The notes under the pieces were generated by a model. That model was not told the DNA's origin and made no database searches. It saw only the letters and a list, made by a program, of their open reading frames with translations. Made by a program: the position numbers and the translations under genes. A stretch of 20,179 bases of DNA from contig JBLIOL010000064.1 in NCBI GenBank assembly GCA_047639615.1, positions 1-20,179 on the forward strand, in the 5' to 3' direction. Within the stretch, counting starts at the first letter, position 1. Each line of letters opens with the position of its first letter. Shown here in pieces: positions 6,114 to 14,163 of the stretch. This DNA comes from CAYWNK01 sp047639615. GTDB lineage: Bacteria > Planctomycetota > UBA1135 > GCA-002686595.

Positions 6114-8570
6114 ATGCTCTCCCCCAAGCATCTCACCCTGCCCATGTCCCTAGTGCCTAACTCCCCCCCCGTGATCGCCCGCTTCCTGACCAGTTTCGTG
6201 TTGCTTGGCCTAGGCGCTTGCTCGAGCTCATCGGAGCCCGTTCCGACCCCCGGCAGCGACGGTCCCGAGCCCCAACCCTTCACAGTAGAAGGACTCACCC
6301 TGCTACCCGGCAGCACCACGATCGACGTGTCGTGGGCCTCGAGCCGAGTCGCGACCGGCGTCGTGGAGTGGGGACTCACGAACGCCCTGGGCGATAGCTT
6401 TGACCTAGGCACACTGACCGACACCCACAGCACGCAACTCACGGGGCTGCTCCCCGGAACCGTGTACTTCGTCTTCGTGGAGTCCGAGGCCAGTGATGGC
6501 CAGGTGGCCGACATGGGCCCGATCTCCGTACTGACCCAGCCCGTAGGCAGCTTTCAGTCGGACGACTTCAATCACCCGAACCTGCTGCAGGCCAATTGGC
6601 GACTGGAGGACCCCTTCGGTCAGGCAGCGCTCGCCATGGAAGGCTCCGGAACCGGAGCCGCTAGTCTGCGTCTGAGCATTCCCGAGGGACAGGAGTACCA
6701 GCCTTGGCTAACGAACGGCGCAGCCCGTGTCAGCCAGATGGTGCAGGACGAGGACATGACTCTGGAGGCGCGCTTCACCGGCGGCATGCAGAACAGCGGC
6801 GTAGGCCACGGGCTGACCTTCGAGGAAAACGCGGGGACCTTCCTGCGCTTCGACTTCGCCTTTAATGCGAACAAGGTGCAGCTCTTCGCCGCCACCTTCC
6901 GCGACGGCGCACTGGTGCAGATGAACACGGTCAACCTCTTCACCGGGCCTTGGACCGAGGGCGCTCCGCTACACATGCGCGTAGCTCGCGCCGGGGACGC
7001 TTGGGATCAAGAGTGGAGCGAGGACGGCCTCAACTGGAGCGCCGGTGCCAGCTTCAATTTCAACCTGGAGCTCACTGATGTAAGCCTCTTCGTGGCCAAC
7101 TCCGGCAATCCGGCCGCTGCTCACGACACCCTGGTGGACTACATCTTCGCCAGCGGCACAGAGATCGATCCTGAGGATGGTCCGGCCCCCATCGACACCC
7201 TGGCGCCTTTCATCTACCGCGCCACGGGCACGCCCCTGGACTCCCAGAGCGTGCGCCTGCAATGGAACACCGAGGAGCTCGCCCGAGCCGAAGTCCGGTG
7301 GGGCCTCGACAGCAACTACGCAGACGGCATCCAAACCCTGGCCGCATTCGAACGCGACAATGATCTCTCCATCGCCGGGCTGTTGGCTGAGACCACCTAT
7401 CACTTCCAAATAGTCTCCATCGACCAGGCCGGCAACTCGCGCCTCTCGGACGACTTGGTCGCCAGCACCTATCCGGACGGTTCCATCGGCCAGCCCAGCC
7501 TCAGCTTCTGGACCGGCGCTGCGGACGGCATGGGCGTGCAAGTCATGCGCTTCGGCCACAACGGTGACCCGCAGGCGCAACTCAACATTCTGGGCAGCGT
7601 GCAGGACGAGGACGAAGACCGGCTAGTGGATGTACTCACCCTCTATTACCGTCTGAACGATGGGCCCTGGAAGGCACTGGCCATCGGTGACGACCGTAGC
7701 TTGAGCTACGTGCCCTGGCGCCTCGCCAACGAGGGTGACTTCAACTTGGAGCTCTTCCCGGGCGAGCTAATGTCCGTGCCCTTGATGGGCGGGGTCTATC
7801 GCAACGACCTGGAGTTCGTGGTCGAGGACGACGACCTGCATGTGGTCTACGCCAGCGCCTGGCTCGACTACACGCCCGGCGTTAGTTGGAGTCTGCCGAC
7901 CAGCATAGATTGGAGCGATGTGAACAACCTGCACGCGGGCAACATCGCGCCCGTGGCTCAGGTGGTCGACGGTGATTGGTACGTGTACGAGGACCCGACC
8001 CTGGGCTCCGTGCTGCGGTCGCGCCCGAACGCCTTGGGCTATGACCGCTTGATCGCCATAGGCCAAAGCGCAGGTGCCGGAGCCTGGACCGACTACGAGG
8101 TCAGCACCCAGTTCACAGTCAATGGCCTGGACCCGGAGGGCTACACCACCGGCACCCAGTCCTACGGCGTGGGCTTCCTGTTGCGCTGGAGTGGCCACAC
8201 TAGCGCCGGTCCCTACCCGCAACCGCGGCATGGCATCTATCCCTTTGGCTGCGGCTTCCTCTACCGCTGGTTCGACAGCAAACAGCGCTGGGAGTTCTGG
8301 GAGAATGAGAACGGAGCCATCACCTCCCTAGCCGGCTCGGACATTCAGCTTGGCGAGACTTATAGCTACAAGCTGCGCGTGGAATCAGACCCCATGGGCG
8401 GTACGCGTTACCGCATGAAGCAGTGGTTGGCATTGGACCCGGAGCCCGCCAACTGGACCTTCGACCTGACCACCAGCGGCCTCGACGACCATCCGGTGGG
8501 CTCACTCCTGCTGGTAGCGCACCACGCCGACGTGCTCATCGGCGACGTGTCGATCGTCGAGCTCCCGTAG
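6114..8570 (+). CDS. Large secreted lipoprotein with fibronectin-III-like and jelly-roll (concanavalin-like) domains
   Basis: The N-terminus has an Arg, a hydrophobic run (FLTSFVLLG) and a lipobox LGAC, so it should be a lipidated envelope protein. Numbered from an upstream ATG at 5991 (lipid Cys is residue 77): a Ser/Pro/Gly linker; a first Fn3-like domain (~95-183, with VEWG and LLPGTVYFVFV strands); a concanavalin-like β-sandwich of the DUF1349 sort (~188-390, DDFNHPNL at the start and DGLNWS near the end); a second Fn3-like domain (~405-495, VRWG and LLAETTYHFQIVS); and a ~360-residue C-terminal region ending in another β-sandwich with RWSGH and GYDRLIAIG. No catalytic motif is recognised; glycan or surface binding is inference. 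The start at 6114 follows AGGAGA with very tight spacing; the ATG at 6144 would also keep the signal peptide. Confidence 0.72.
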   Translation: MLSPKHLTLPMSLVPNSPPVIARFLTSFVLLGLGACSSSSEPVPTPGSDGPEPQPFTVEGLTLLPGSTTIDVSWASSRVATGVVEWGLTNALGDSFDLGTLTDTHSTQLTGLLPGTVYFVFVESEASDGQVADMGPISVLTQPVGSFQSDDFNHPNLLQANWRLEDPFGQAALAMEGSGTGAASLRLSIPEGQEYQPWLTNGAARVSQMVQDEDMTLEARFTGGMQNSGVGHGLTFEENAGTFLRFDFAFNANKVQLFAATFRDGALVQMNTVNLFTGPWTEGAPLHMRVARAGDAWDQEWSEDGLNWSAGASFNFNLELTDVSLFVANSGNPAAAHDTLVDYIFASGTEIDPEDGPAPIDTLAPFIYRATGTPLDSQSVRLQWNTEELARAEVRWGLDSNYADGIQTLAAFERDNDLSIAGLLAETTYHFQIVSIDQAGNSRLSDDLVASTYPDGSIGQPSLSFWTGAADGMGVQVMRFGHNGDPQAQLNILGSVQDEDEDRLVDVLTLYYRLNDGPWKALAIGDDRSLSYVPWRLANEGDFNLELFPGELMSVPLMGGVYRNDLEFVVEDDDLHVVYASAWLDYTPGVSWSLPTSIDWSDVNNLHAGNIAPVAQVVDGDWYVYEDPTLGSVLRSRPNALGYDRLIAIGQSAGAGAWTDYEVSTQFTVNGLDPEGYTTGTQSYGVGFLLRWSGHTSAGPYPQPRHGIYPFGCGFLYRWFDSKQRWEFWENENGAITSLAGSDIQLGETYSYKLRVESDPMGGTRYRMKQWLALDPEPANWTFDLTTSGLDDHPVGSLLLVAHHADVLIGDVSIVELP

Positions 8571-8610
8571 CCTCGTGAAGAATGGGGTGACACCCAAGTG
8601 GCACGAGGCT
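8569..8610 (+). terminator. Hairpin overlapping the lipoprotein stop codon
   Basis: AGCCTCGTG (8569-8577) and CACGAGGCT (8602-8610) form a perfect 9-bp stem. The 24-nt loop carries its own small stem, GGGT-GAC-ACCC. It begins inside the stop codon of the lipoprotein gene and ends 45 nt before the next gene. There is no U-tract, so it could limit read-through into the metallopeptidase gene or simply protect the mRNA end. Confidence 0.45.
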
Positions 8611-8643
8611 GGTTCCTAGGACGAACCCTCCCTCGGATCCCTT

Positions 8644-8647
8644 GGAG
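8644..8647 (+). promoter_or_regulatory. Ribosome binding site of the metallopeptidase-like gene
   Basis: GGAG sits 8 nt before the ATG at 8656. It is one of the few clear Shine-Dalgarno sites in the window and supports this start. Confidence 0.6.
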
Positions 8648-8655
8648 CACACCCC

Positions 8656-10746
8656 ATGTCCTGTCTGACTGTCTCCCTCCTGAGCCTGGCGCTCTTGCTG
8701 CAACCGGCGCCAAGCGCCGGTCACGACCAACTGCCCCTGCGGGCCTGCGCCCTAAGCCCCAGCCCTGGGGCAACGGTCTGGAGCATGGACCTGGCGGCCG
8801 TGGCGTACTTAGCGAGTAGTGAGTCCGACAGCCTGGTGGTCGCCCTACCCGTGGCTGGGGCGGATGCCGTAATGCACCTACGACGCTTGCCCTCGGAGCA
8901 GCTGGCCCTTCCCTGGAGTATCGACGGCCGTGCCGAGCCGCTCCTGCTCGAGGACAGTTGGCTCAGCTGCTGGGTAGGCAGCGTGGATCGAGATCCGAGC
9001 AGCTCCGTACAGCTCAGCTTCTCACGTTTCGGTTGCTTCGGCTCCGTACAAGCAGCGCGGCAGCGCTGGGAGCTAGACGGCCTGCGCGGGCCCGATCAGG
9101 TGCGCTGGCGCGTGGCTGACGAAGCCCCTCGAGCGAGCTGCGCAATCACCGGCGCAATCACCGGCGCTGCACTCGGAGCGAGTACCCGGAGTAGCAACAC
9201 GACAAGTGGCCCGCGCGTTTGTGGCCCACGGGAAGCACGCCTAGCCGTGGAGGCAGACGGCGCACTGCAGACAGCGCTCGGTAGCATCGATGCTCAGGCC
9301 GCCTACATGGCCGGTCTCTTGGTGCATGCCGCCCATGTGCTCGAGCGCGATGCAAACATCGCCCTGCTAGTGACCCAAGTCGCACTCCACAGTCCGGCCT
9401 CCGATCCCTGGGAGCTCCCCCCTGGGGCCGACTGCCAGGATGCCCTGCAGGCATTGCACAGTGCCTGGCCCGCCGGTCCGCCCGCGGACAGCGACCTGCT
9501 CTACCTCTTCTCCGGCGCCGACCTCGGCTGCTCCATCGGTGATCAAGGCCTCAGCACCCTGGGCAGCTTCGGCGTGCTTGGCAACCTCACAGGCCAGGCC
9601 ACCTTCCCACCCAGTAGTGGCCCCTTCCTCTGGGACTTCTTCGCCCTCTGCCACACCCTCGGCCACAACTTTGGAGCGCTCCACACCCACGAGTACTGCC
9701 CGCCCCTCGACCAGTGCGCGCCCTTCCAACTATTTGGCACCTGCCAGCAAACCAGGGACTGTGGCACACGCGGCAGCCTCATGAGCTTCTGTCATCTGTG
9801 CCCCGGAGGGGTGAGCAACATCGGAATCGGCTATCACCCTGTAGTCGCGGACTACATGCAGCACTTGGCCAGCGAGCAGCTACCGCCCTACCTGGCCCTT
9901 GAACTCGAACTGCCAGTGCGTGTGCTACCAGGTGAGCCCATGAGCATTCGCCTGGGCACACCACGCGCCCAGGCAGCAGCCCCGCGAGTTCGTTTCCGCT
10001 ATGGCTCCGCCCAGCCCTGGCTCGAACGCCCGCTGCTGCCACAGACCAACCAGCACTGGGTCACGCAACTCCCGCCGGCCCAATGCGGGCAGCAGTTCCA
10101 GTACTACTTCTTATTGGAGGACAGCAACTGCGGCCAGCTGACCTGGCCCGTTGCTGGAGCGACCTCGCCGCTCACCACCCAAGTAGAGCAACTAGAACCC
10201 TACTGGAGCACGGACTTCGAGCAAGGCGACCAAGGCTGGTTCGCAGTCAATCTTGGCGCCAGCACTGGCACTTGGGAACGTTGCATCCCACTGCCCGCGG
10301 ACCCCAGCTGGCCTTTCGCCCCCAGCGCAGCCGCCAGCGGAACGTGGTGCTGGTTAACAGACAACAGCCCGGCCCACGTCGACGTGGACGGCGGCGCAGT
10401 CGGACTGGAGAGCGCCCCCTTCAACATGCCCGAGGGGCCCTTCGCCTTCTCCTACCGCGCCTACCTGGGCATCTCGAATCCCGCGCCTGGCGACCACCTC
10501 AGCGTGTGGGTGATGGGCCCAGGTTCCAATGGCGAATGGACCCAGGTTGCCGAACACCAAGAGCCCGCCACCCACTCAACCGATTGGCGCACCCACACCG
10601 TCAGCGCCGAACACCTGGGCGCCCTGGGACTGAACGGCGGCCCCGGCCTACGCTTACGCTTCGTAGGCCACGACGGCTCACCGCCAAGCGTTGTGGAACT
10701 AGGCCTCGACGACATCCGCGTATGGGCCCAAGCCTGCACCCGCTAG
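8656..10746 (+). CDS. Secreted reprolysin/M12-like metallopeptidase homologue with altered active site
   Basis: A signal peptide (residues 1-21, LLSLALLLQPAPSA) leads to a propeptide-like region, a metzincin-like domain (~190-405) and a C-terminal ~190-residue β-sandwich (~505-696). The zinc motif is HTLGHNFGALH (333-343). The three metal-binding His residues, the Gly and the Met-turn (SLMSF, Met376) are all present, but the general-base Glu of HExxH is Thr334, coded ACC. Cys pairs follow the motif (EYCPPLDQC, GTCQQTRDCG, CHLCPGG), as in the secreted members I recall that carry an intact HExLGHNFGAxH motif. It therefore looks like a zinc-binding pseudoprotease, or an enzyme using another base. 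An internal 12-bp tandem duplication (9142-9165) repeats ITGA. The upstream lipoprotein is co-oriented but separated by a hairpin. Family call firm, activity doubtful. Confidence 0.82.
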   Translation: MSCLTVSLLSLALLLQPAPSAGHDQLPLRACALSPSPGATVWSMDLAAVAYLASSESDSLVVALPVAGADAVMHLRRLPSEQLALPWSIDGRAEPLLLEDSWLSCWVGSVDRDPSSSVQLSFSRFGCFGSVQAARQRWELDGLRGPDQVRWRVADEAPRASCAITGAITGAALGASTRSSNTTSGPRVCGPREARLAVEADGALQTALGSIDAQAAYMAGLLVHAAHVLERDANIALLVTQVALHSPASDPWELPPGADCQDALQALHSAWPAGPPADSDLLYLFSGADLGCSIGDQGLSTLGSFGVLGNLTGQATFPPSSGPFLWDFFALCHTLGHNFGALHTHEYCPPLDQCAPFQLFGTCQQTRDCGTRGSLMSFCHLCPGGVSNIGIGYHPVVADYMQHLASEQLPPYLALELELPVRVLPGEPMSIRLGTPRAQAAAPRVRFRYGSAQPWLERPLLPQTNQHWVTQLPPAQCGQQFQYYFLLEDSNCGQLTWPVAGATSPLTTQVEQLEPYWSTDFEQGDQGWFAVNLGASTGTWERCIPLPADPSWPFAPSAAASGTWCWLTDNSPAHVDVDGGAVGLESAPFNMPEGPFAFSYRAYLGISNPAPGDHLSVWVMGPGSNGEWTQVAEHQEPATHSTDWRTHTVSAEHLGALGLNGGPGLRLRFVGHDGSPPSVVELGLDDIRVWAQACTR

Positions 10747-10754
10747 CACCCGGA

Positions 10755-10814
10755 GCGAGTTATGACGTTTTGTGCCTGACCCCATTTGTCATGACCACAT
10801 TCGTCATAACTCGC
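10755..10814. repeat. Palindromic REP-like element between convergent genes; possible bidirectional terminator
   Basis: GCGAGTTATGACG (10755-10767) and CGTCATAACTCGC (10802-10814) are perfect 13-bp inverted repeats. The 34-nt core contains GTGCCTGACCCCATTTG and the palindrome GTCATGAC. The element lies 8 nt after the metallopeptidase stop and 6 nt past the glnS stop, so it could terminate both transcripts. The core resembles short repeats I recall beside REP-associated tyrosine (RAYT/IS200-like) transposases; that link is from memory. No second copy is seen in the window. Confidence 0.6.
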
Positions 10815-10820
10815 CGACCA

Positions 10821-12533
10821 TTAGCCCTTCTTCTTGGCTCCGCGCAGGCCGGTGGCTAGGTGGAAGACGGGTGCGCCTGGCTTGGAGTCCTTGCTGCAGA
10901 CCACGTAGTAGCCCACGCGCTCGAACTGGAAGGTCTGGCCGGGCTCTGCCTGGGCCAGACTGGATTCCAGCTTGCAGCCCTCGAGCACTTGACGAGAGTC
11001 GGGATCCAAATTGTCGGTCCACTCGCCGTCCTCAGGATCGTCCTTGGTGAAGAGCGGGCCGAGCTGCACGACGTTCGCCTCTAGAGCGGTCTCCGCAGAC
11101 ACCCAGTGGATCACGCCCTTGACCTTGCGGCCATCCGCCGGCGCGACACCGCCGCCGGTCTCGCGGTCCACGCTTCCACGCAGCTCCAGCACTTCCCCAT
11201 CGGGGCCTTGAATGACTTCATCGCAGCGCACCACATAACCGAAACGCAGGCGCACTTCGGAGTCGGGCTTCAGGCGGAAGTACTTGCGGTTGGCTTCCAG
11301 GCGGAAGTCGTCGCGGTCGATCCAAACTTCTCGCGTCAGACTCAAGGGCCGGGTACCGGCGCCATCATCCTCGGGGTTGTTCTGGGCCTCGCAGGGCAAG
11401 CTTTCCCCCGGCTCCAGATTGGTCAGGGTCAACTTGAGGGGACGTAGCACGGCCATGCGCCGCTGCGCAGTCTGGTTGAGCTCCGAGCGCAGGGAGTCCT
11501 CGAGCCAGGCCAACTCCACGGTGCTGCCTGCCTTGGCCAAGCCGATGCGCTCGATGAATTTACGGATGGACTCGGGCGTGTAACCGCGGCGACGCATACC
11601 CGAAAGGGTCGGCATACGCGGATCGTCCCAGCCATCCACGTGACCTTCTTCCACCAGCTTCTTAAGCTTGCGCTTGCTGACGAGCGTCTGGGTCAACTTC
11701 AGGCGCGCGAACTCGATCTGGCGCGGGCGGTAGTCGGTCTTGAGTGCTTCCGCAGGAATGCGATCCCGCAGCCACTCATAGAGCTCACGGTGGTTGCGGA
11801 ACTCCAGACTACACAAGGAGTGCGTGACGCCTTCGAAGGAGTCGCACTGCCCATGAGCCATGTCGTAGGTCGGGTAGAGACACCAATCGTCACCCGTGCG
11901 GTGATGGGTGCTGTGCTGAATGCGGTAGAGCACCGGATCGCGCAAGAGGTAGTTCTTGGCCCCCATGTCGATCTTGGCCCGCAGGGCGCGCGCGCCGTCG
12001 GGGAACTCACCCGCACGCATGCGCCGGAAGAGATCCAAGCTCTCCTGCACCGGACGGTCACGATAGGGACTGTCCTGGCCCGCTCGATCCGCGTGCTCAC
12101 GGTCGCCGCGGGCCGCGCGCATCTCTTCCATTGTGGAGTCATCCACATAAGCATCGCCGCTCTGAATCAGATGCACGGCGAAGTCGTAGAGCTGCTCGAA
12201 GAAGTCCGAAGCGAAGTAGAGACGCTCCTCCCAGTCAAAGCCGAGCCACTGGATGTCCTGCTTGATGGCCTCCACGAAGGCCGCTTCCTCGGCCGCCGGG
12301 TTGGTGTCATCGAAGCGCAGGTTGCACTTGCCGCCGTACTGCGCAGCCAGACCGAAGTCCGTGCAGATGGCCTTAGCGTGGCCGATGTGCAGGAAACCGT
12401 TGGGCTCCGGCGGGAAGCGCGTGTGGACGTGCGGGTAATTCCCGTCCTTGAGGTCGGCGTCGATCTCGACCTCGATGAAATTCCGGCTTTGGGTGGGCTC
12501 GCTCGCTGCGTCGCCCGAAGTGTTCTCGGCCAT
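10821..12533 (-). CDS. glnS: Glutaminyl-tRNA synthetase
   Basis: It charges tRNA-Gln with glutamine in the cytosol. The class Ic catalytic domain carries HIGH at 49-52 (GFLHIGHAKAI), RFDDTNP (73-79), YPTYDMAHG (220-228) and THSLCSLEFRNHR (237-249), and a KMSKS-type loop VSKRKL (285-290). These YPTYD/SLEF signatures separate GlnRS from bacterial GltX. The C-terminal half (~340-560) is the two-barrel anticodon-binding region. At 570 residues it is close to the E. coli enzyme (554), with a short Ser/Thr-rich N-terminal extension and a KKK tail. The ATG start at 12533 has no Shine-Dalgarno site. Many bacteria lack GlnRS and use the GatCAB amidation route, and bacterial glnS is generally held to have spread by transfer. 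Here the gene stands alone between two inverted-repeat elements. Confidence 0.96.
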   Translation of the reverse strand: MAENTSGDAASEPTQSRNFIEVEIDADLKDGNYPHVHTRFPPEPNGFLHIGHAKAICTDFGLAAQYGGKCNLRFDDTNPAAEEAAFVEAIKQDIQWLGFDWEERLYFASDFFEQLYDFAVHLIQSGDAYVDDSTMEEMRAARGDREHADRAGQDSPYRDRPVQESLDLFRRMRAGEFPDGARALRAKIDMGAKNYLLRDPVLYRIQHSTHHRTGDDWCLYPTYDMAHGQCDSFEGVTHSLCSLEFRNHRELYEWLRDRIPAEALKTDYRPRQIEFARLKLTQTLVSKRKLKKLVEEGHVDGWDDPRMPTLSGMRRRGYTPESIRKFIERIGLAKAGSTVELAWLEDSLRSELNQTAQRRMAVLRPLKLTLTNLEPGESLPCEAQNNPEDDGAGTRPLSLTREVWIDRDDFRLEANRKYFRLKPDSEVRLRFGYVVRCDEVIQGPDGEVLELRGSVDRETGGGVAPADGRKVKGVIHWVSAETALEANVVQLGPLFTKDDPEDGEWTDNLDPDSRQVLEGCKLESSLAQAEPGQTFQFERVGYYVVCSKDSKPGAPVFHLATGLRGAKKKG

Positions 12534-12573
12534 GGGGCGCAGAGGATAGCAATGCCGGCCACCGACCGCCCGA

Positions 12574-12739
12574 CTAGCAGGCCGCCTAAAAAACAGCGGC
12601 CCAGCGATTGGTTTTCACGGATCGTCTGGCAAGGCGACAGGTGCCCCCCATAGTGGTGGCTATTTTGGGGTTCTCGCAACGCAGCCAGGCGCTTCGTGGG
12701 AGCCGAGCGACAAGTCGCTGTTCTTCAACGGGCTGCTAG
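12574..12739. mobile_element. 166-bp fold-back element resembling a MITE
   Basis: The left arm starts CTAGCAGGCCGCC and the complement of the right end starts CTAGCAGCCCGTTG. The two ~80-base arms align along their whole length with mismatches: both contain AACAGCG, CACG, CTGGC and, near the centre, CCCC with ATAG/CTAT. The dyad centre is near 12656. CTAG at each end could be a 4-bp target duplication or part of the repeat. An inner perfect stem AGCGAC/GTCGCT lies at 12706-12719. The terminal CAGnCCGTTGAA-like sequence resembles ends of some IS families (IS1182/IS5-like, from memory). There is no room for a transposase. It lies between the sulfatase stop (12748) and the glnS start (12533), and could act as terminator for the first or leader of the second. 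Confidence 0.62.
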
Positions 12740-12747
12740 CCCCCCAG

Positions 12748-14151
12748 CTAGTCTTCTGTGAAGGCCGGTTCTGGCTCCATTGGGACCCGGCCACCCACCT
12801 GCTCACGCCAGCGAGCCAGATCCGCCCCAAGCTGCTTGATGAGCTCGGGCTGCTCGGCACTCAGATCGCGGCTCTCTCCAGGATCCGCAGCCAAGTCGTA
12901 GAGCTCCTGATGCCCGTCCTCGAAAAACTCCAGCAACTTCCAGCGCCCGCGCCGCAGGGCTCCCACAGGTGTGGTGCGCCAGCGTCCCTGCTTACGTGAC
13001 GTGGCCGCCAAGTAACACGGGAAGTGCCAGTACAAGCTGCGCTCCACCGGGCCCGCGGAGGCCCCCAGCCAGAGCCCGGAGAGGTCCGCCCCATCCAGCT
13101 CGTGCTGGGGTTTTGGCGCGCCCACCAAGGCCGCCAGGCTGGGGTATAGGTCGCGGGTTAGCACCGGTAGGTCACTGGACCCGGGCTTCACGTGTCCGGG
13201 ATAGCGCACCACCATGGGCACGCGGATGCCACCCTCATACAGCATGCCCTTGGTCCCACGCAGGGGCAGCATGGAGGTCGAAGGCCCGTGGCCCCCGTTG
13301 TCCGAGATCAGAATCACGATGGTCTGCTCATCGATCTCCTGCTCCTTGAGACAAGCCATCAGGCGCCCCAAGCTGCGGTCCACGCTGGCCAGCAAGGCCG
13401 CATAGTCAGGCCGCTTCTGGTCGCCGTCAGGAGTGCGCTCCGCAAACACCGCCGCTTCCTCCGGCCGCGCCTGCACCGGGGTGTGCACGGCGTAGTGGCT
13501 GAAGTGCATGAAGAATGGCCCCTGCTCGCGCCCTGAAATCAGGTTGATGGCCTCCGTCGTCAATCGCTCCGCCAAGGCCTCGCCCTCAGAGCCATCCAAC
13601 AGCTTCTGGTTCTTATAGGGCGAGAAGTGACCGCCACGGGGACTGCCTGTGTGGTTCCCGCCTACGTTCACATCGAAGCCCTGGGTGCGCGGATCCTTAC
13701 CCAAGTGCCACTTGCCCAGGTGCCAAGTGTCGTAGCCGGCGGAACCCAAGAGCTCTGCCAGGGTCTGCTCCCCATCGGGCAGTACGGTCTGGTTCTCGAT
13801 GGGGATCAAGCGCCGGTGCTTGGCTTTGCCGCGGCTCGAGCTGGCCACCGTCAAGACTCCGTGACGAGGCGTGGCTCGGCCAGTCATCAAGGACGCCCGC
13901 GTGGGCGCGCAGTTCGGCGCGTCCGAGTAGGCCTGCGTAAATACCATCCCACCCGCGGCCATGGCATCCATGGCCGGCGTCAGGTAGAAACGGCTGCCCA
14001 TGAAGGCCGGATCGCGCCAGCCCATGTCATCCACCACGAACAGGATGACGTTCGGGCGCGAATCCAGGCTCGGCTCGGCCTGCGCCCCGTGGGCAGCGGC
14101 CAAGAGCCAACTCAGGCAGCACCCGAACCAGAAGATGCGAGTGCTGCCCAT
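12748..14151 (-). CDS. Secreted sulfatase (type I, Cys-type formylglycine)
   Basis: It hydrolyses sulfate esters, probably on a sulfated glycan, outside the cytoplasm. A signal peptide (residues 1-25, CCLSWLLAAAHGAQA) precedes the alkaline-phosphatase-like fold. Features: metal ligands Asp41-Asp42 in VVDDMGW; active-site CAPTR (81-85), where Cys81 should become formylglycine; HLGKWHLG (144-151) with the conserved Lys and His; His223 in HYAVHTP; SDNGGHG (283-289) with Asp284 and Asn285; and Lys301 in RGTKGMLYEGG. The C-terminal subdomain includes the usual ELYDLAADPGE segment. At 467 residues it is of normal family length. It starts 12 nt after the stop of the upstream Tat-exported oxidoreductase, so the two are almost certainly co-transcribed. 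Substrate cannot be assigned. Maturation needs a formylglycine-generating enzyme; the nearby SUMF1-fold protein lacks the key cysteines. Confidence 0.95.
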   Translation of the reverse strand: MGSTRIFWFGCCLSWLLAAAHGAQAEPSLDSRPNVILFVVDDMGWRDPAFMGSRFYLTPAMDAMAAGGMVFTQAYSDAPNCAPTRASLMTGRATPRHGVLTVASSSRGKAKHRRLIPIENQTVLPDGEQTLAELLGSAGYDTWHLGKWHLGKDPRTQGFDVNVGGNHTGSPRGGHFSPYKNQKLLDGSEGEALAERLTTEAINLISGREQGPFFMHFSHYAVHTPVQARPEEAAVFAERTPDGDQKRPDYAALLASVDRSLGRLMACLKEQEIDEQTIVILISDNGGHGPSTSMLPLRGTKGMLYEGGIRVPMVVRYPGHVKPGSSDLPVLTRDLYPSLAALVGAPKPQHELDGADLSGLWLGASAGPVERSLYWHFPCYLAATSRKQGRWRTTPVGALRRGRWKLLEFFEDGHQELYDLAADPGESRDLSAEQPELIKQLGADLARWREQVGGRVPMEPEPAFTED

Positions 14152-14163
14152 GCCTAAGCGCCC

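Noticed and set aside
9142..9165. 12-bp tandem duplication in the metallopeptidase gene as a variable-number repeat
   Set aside because: Only two copies, in frame, in a poorly conserved linker; no sign of phase variation.
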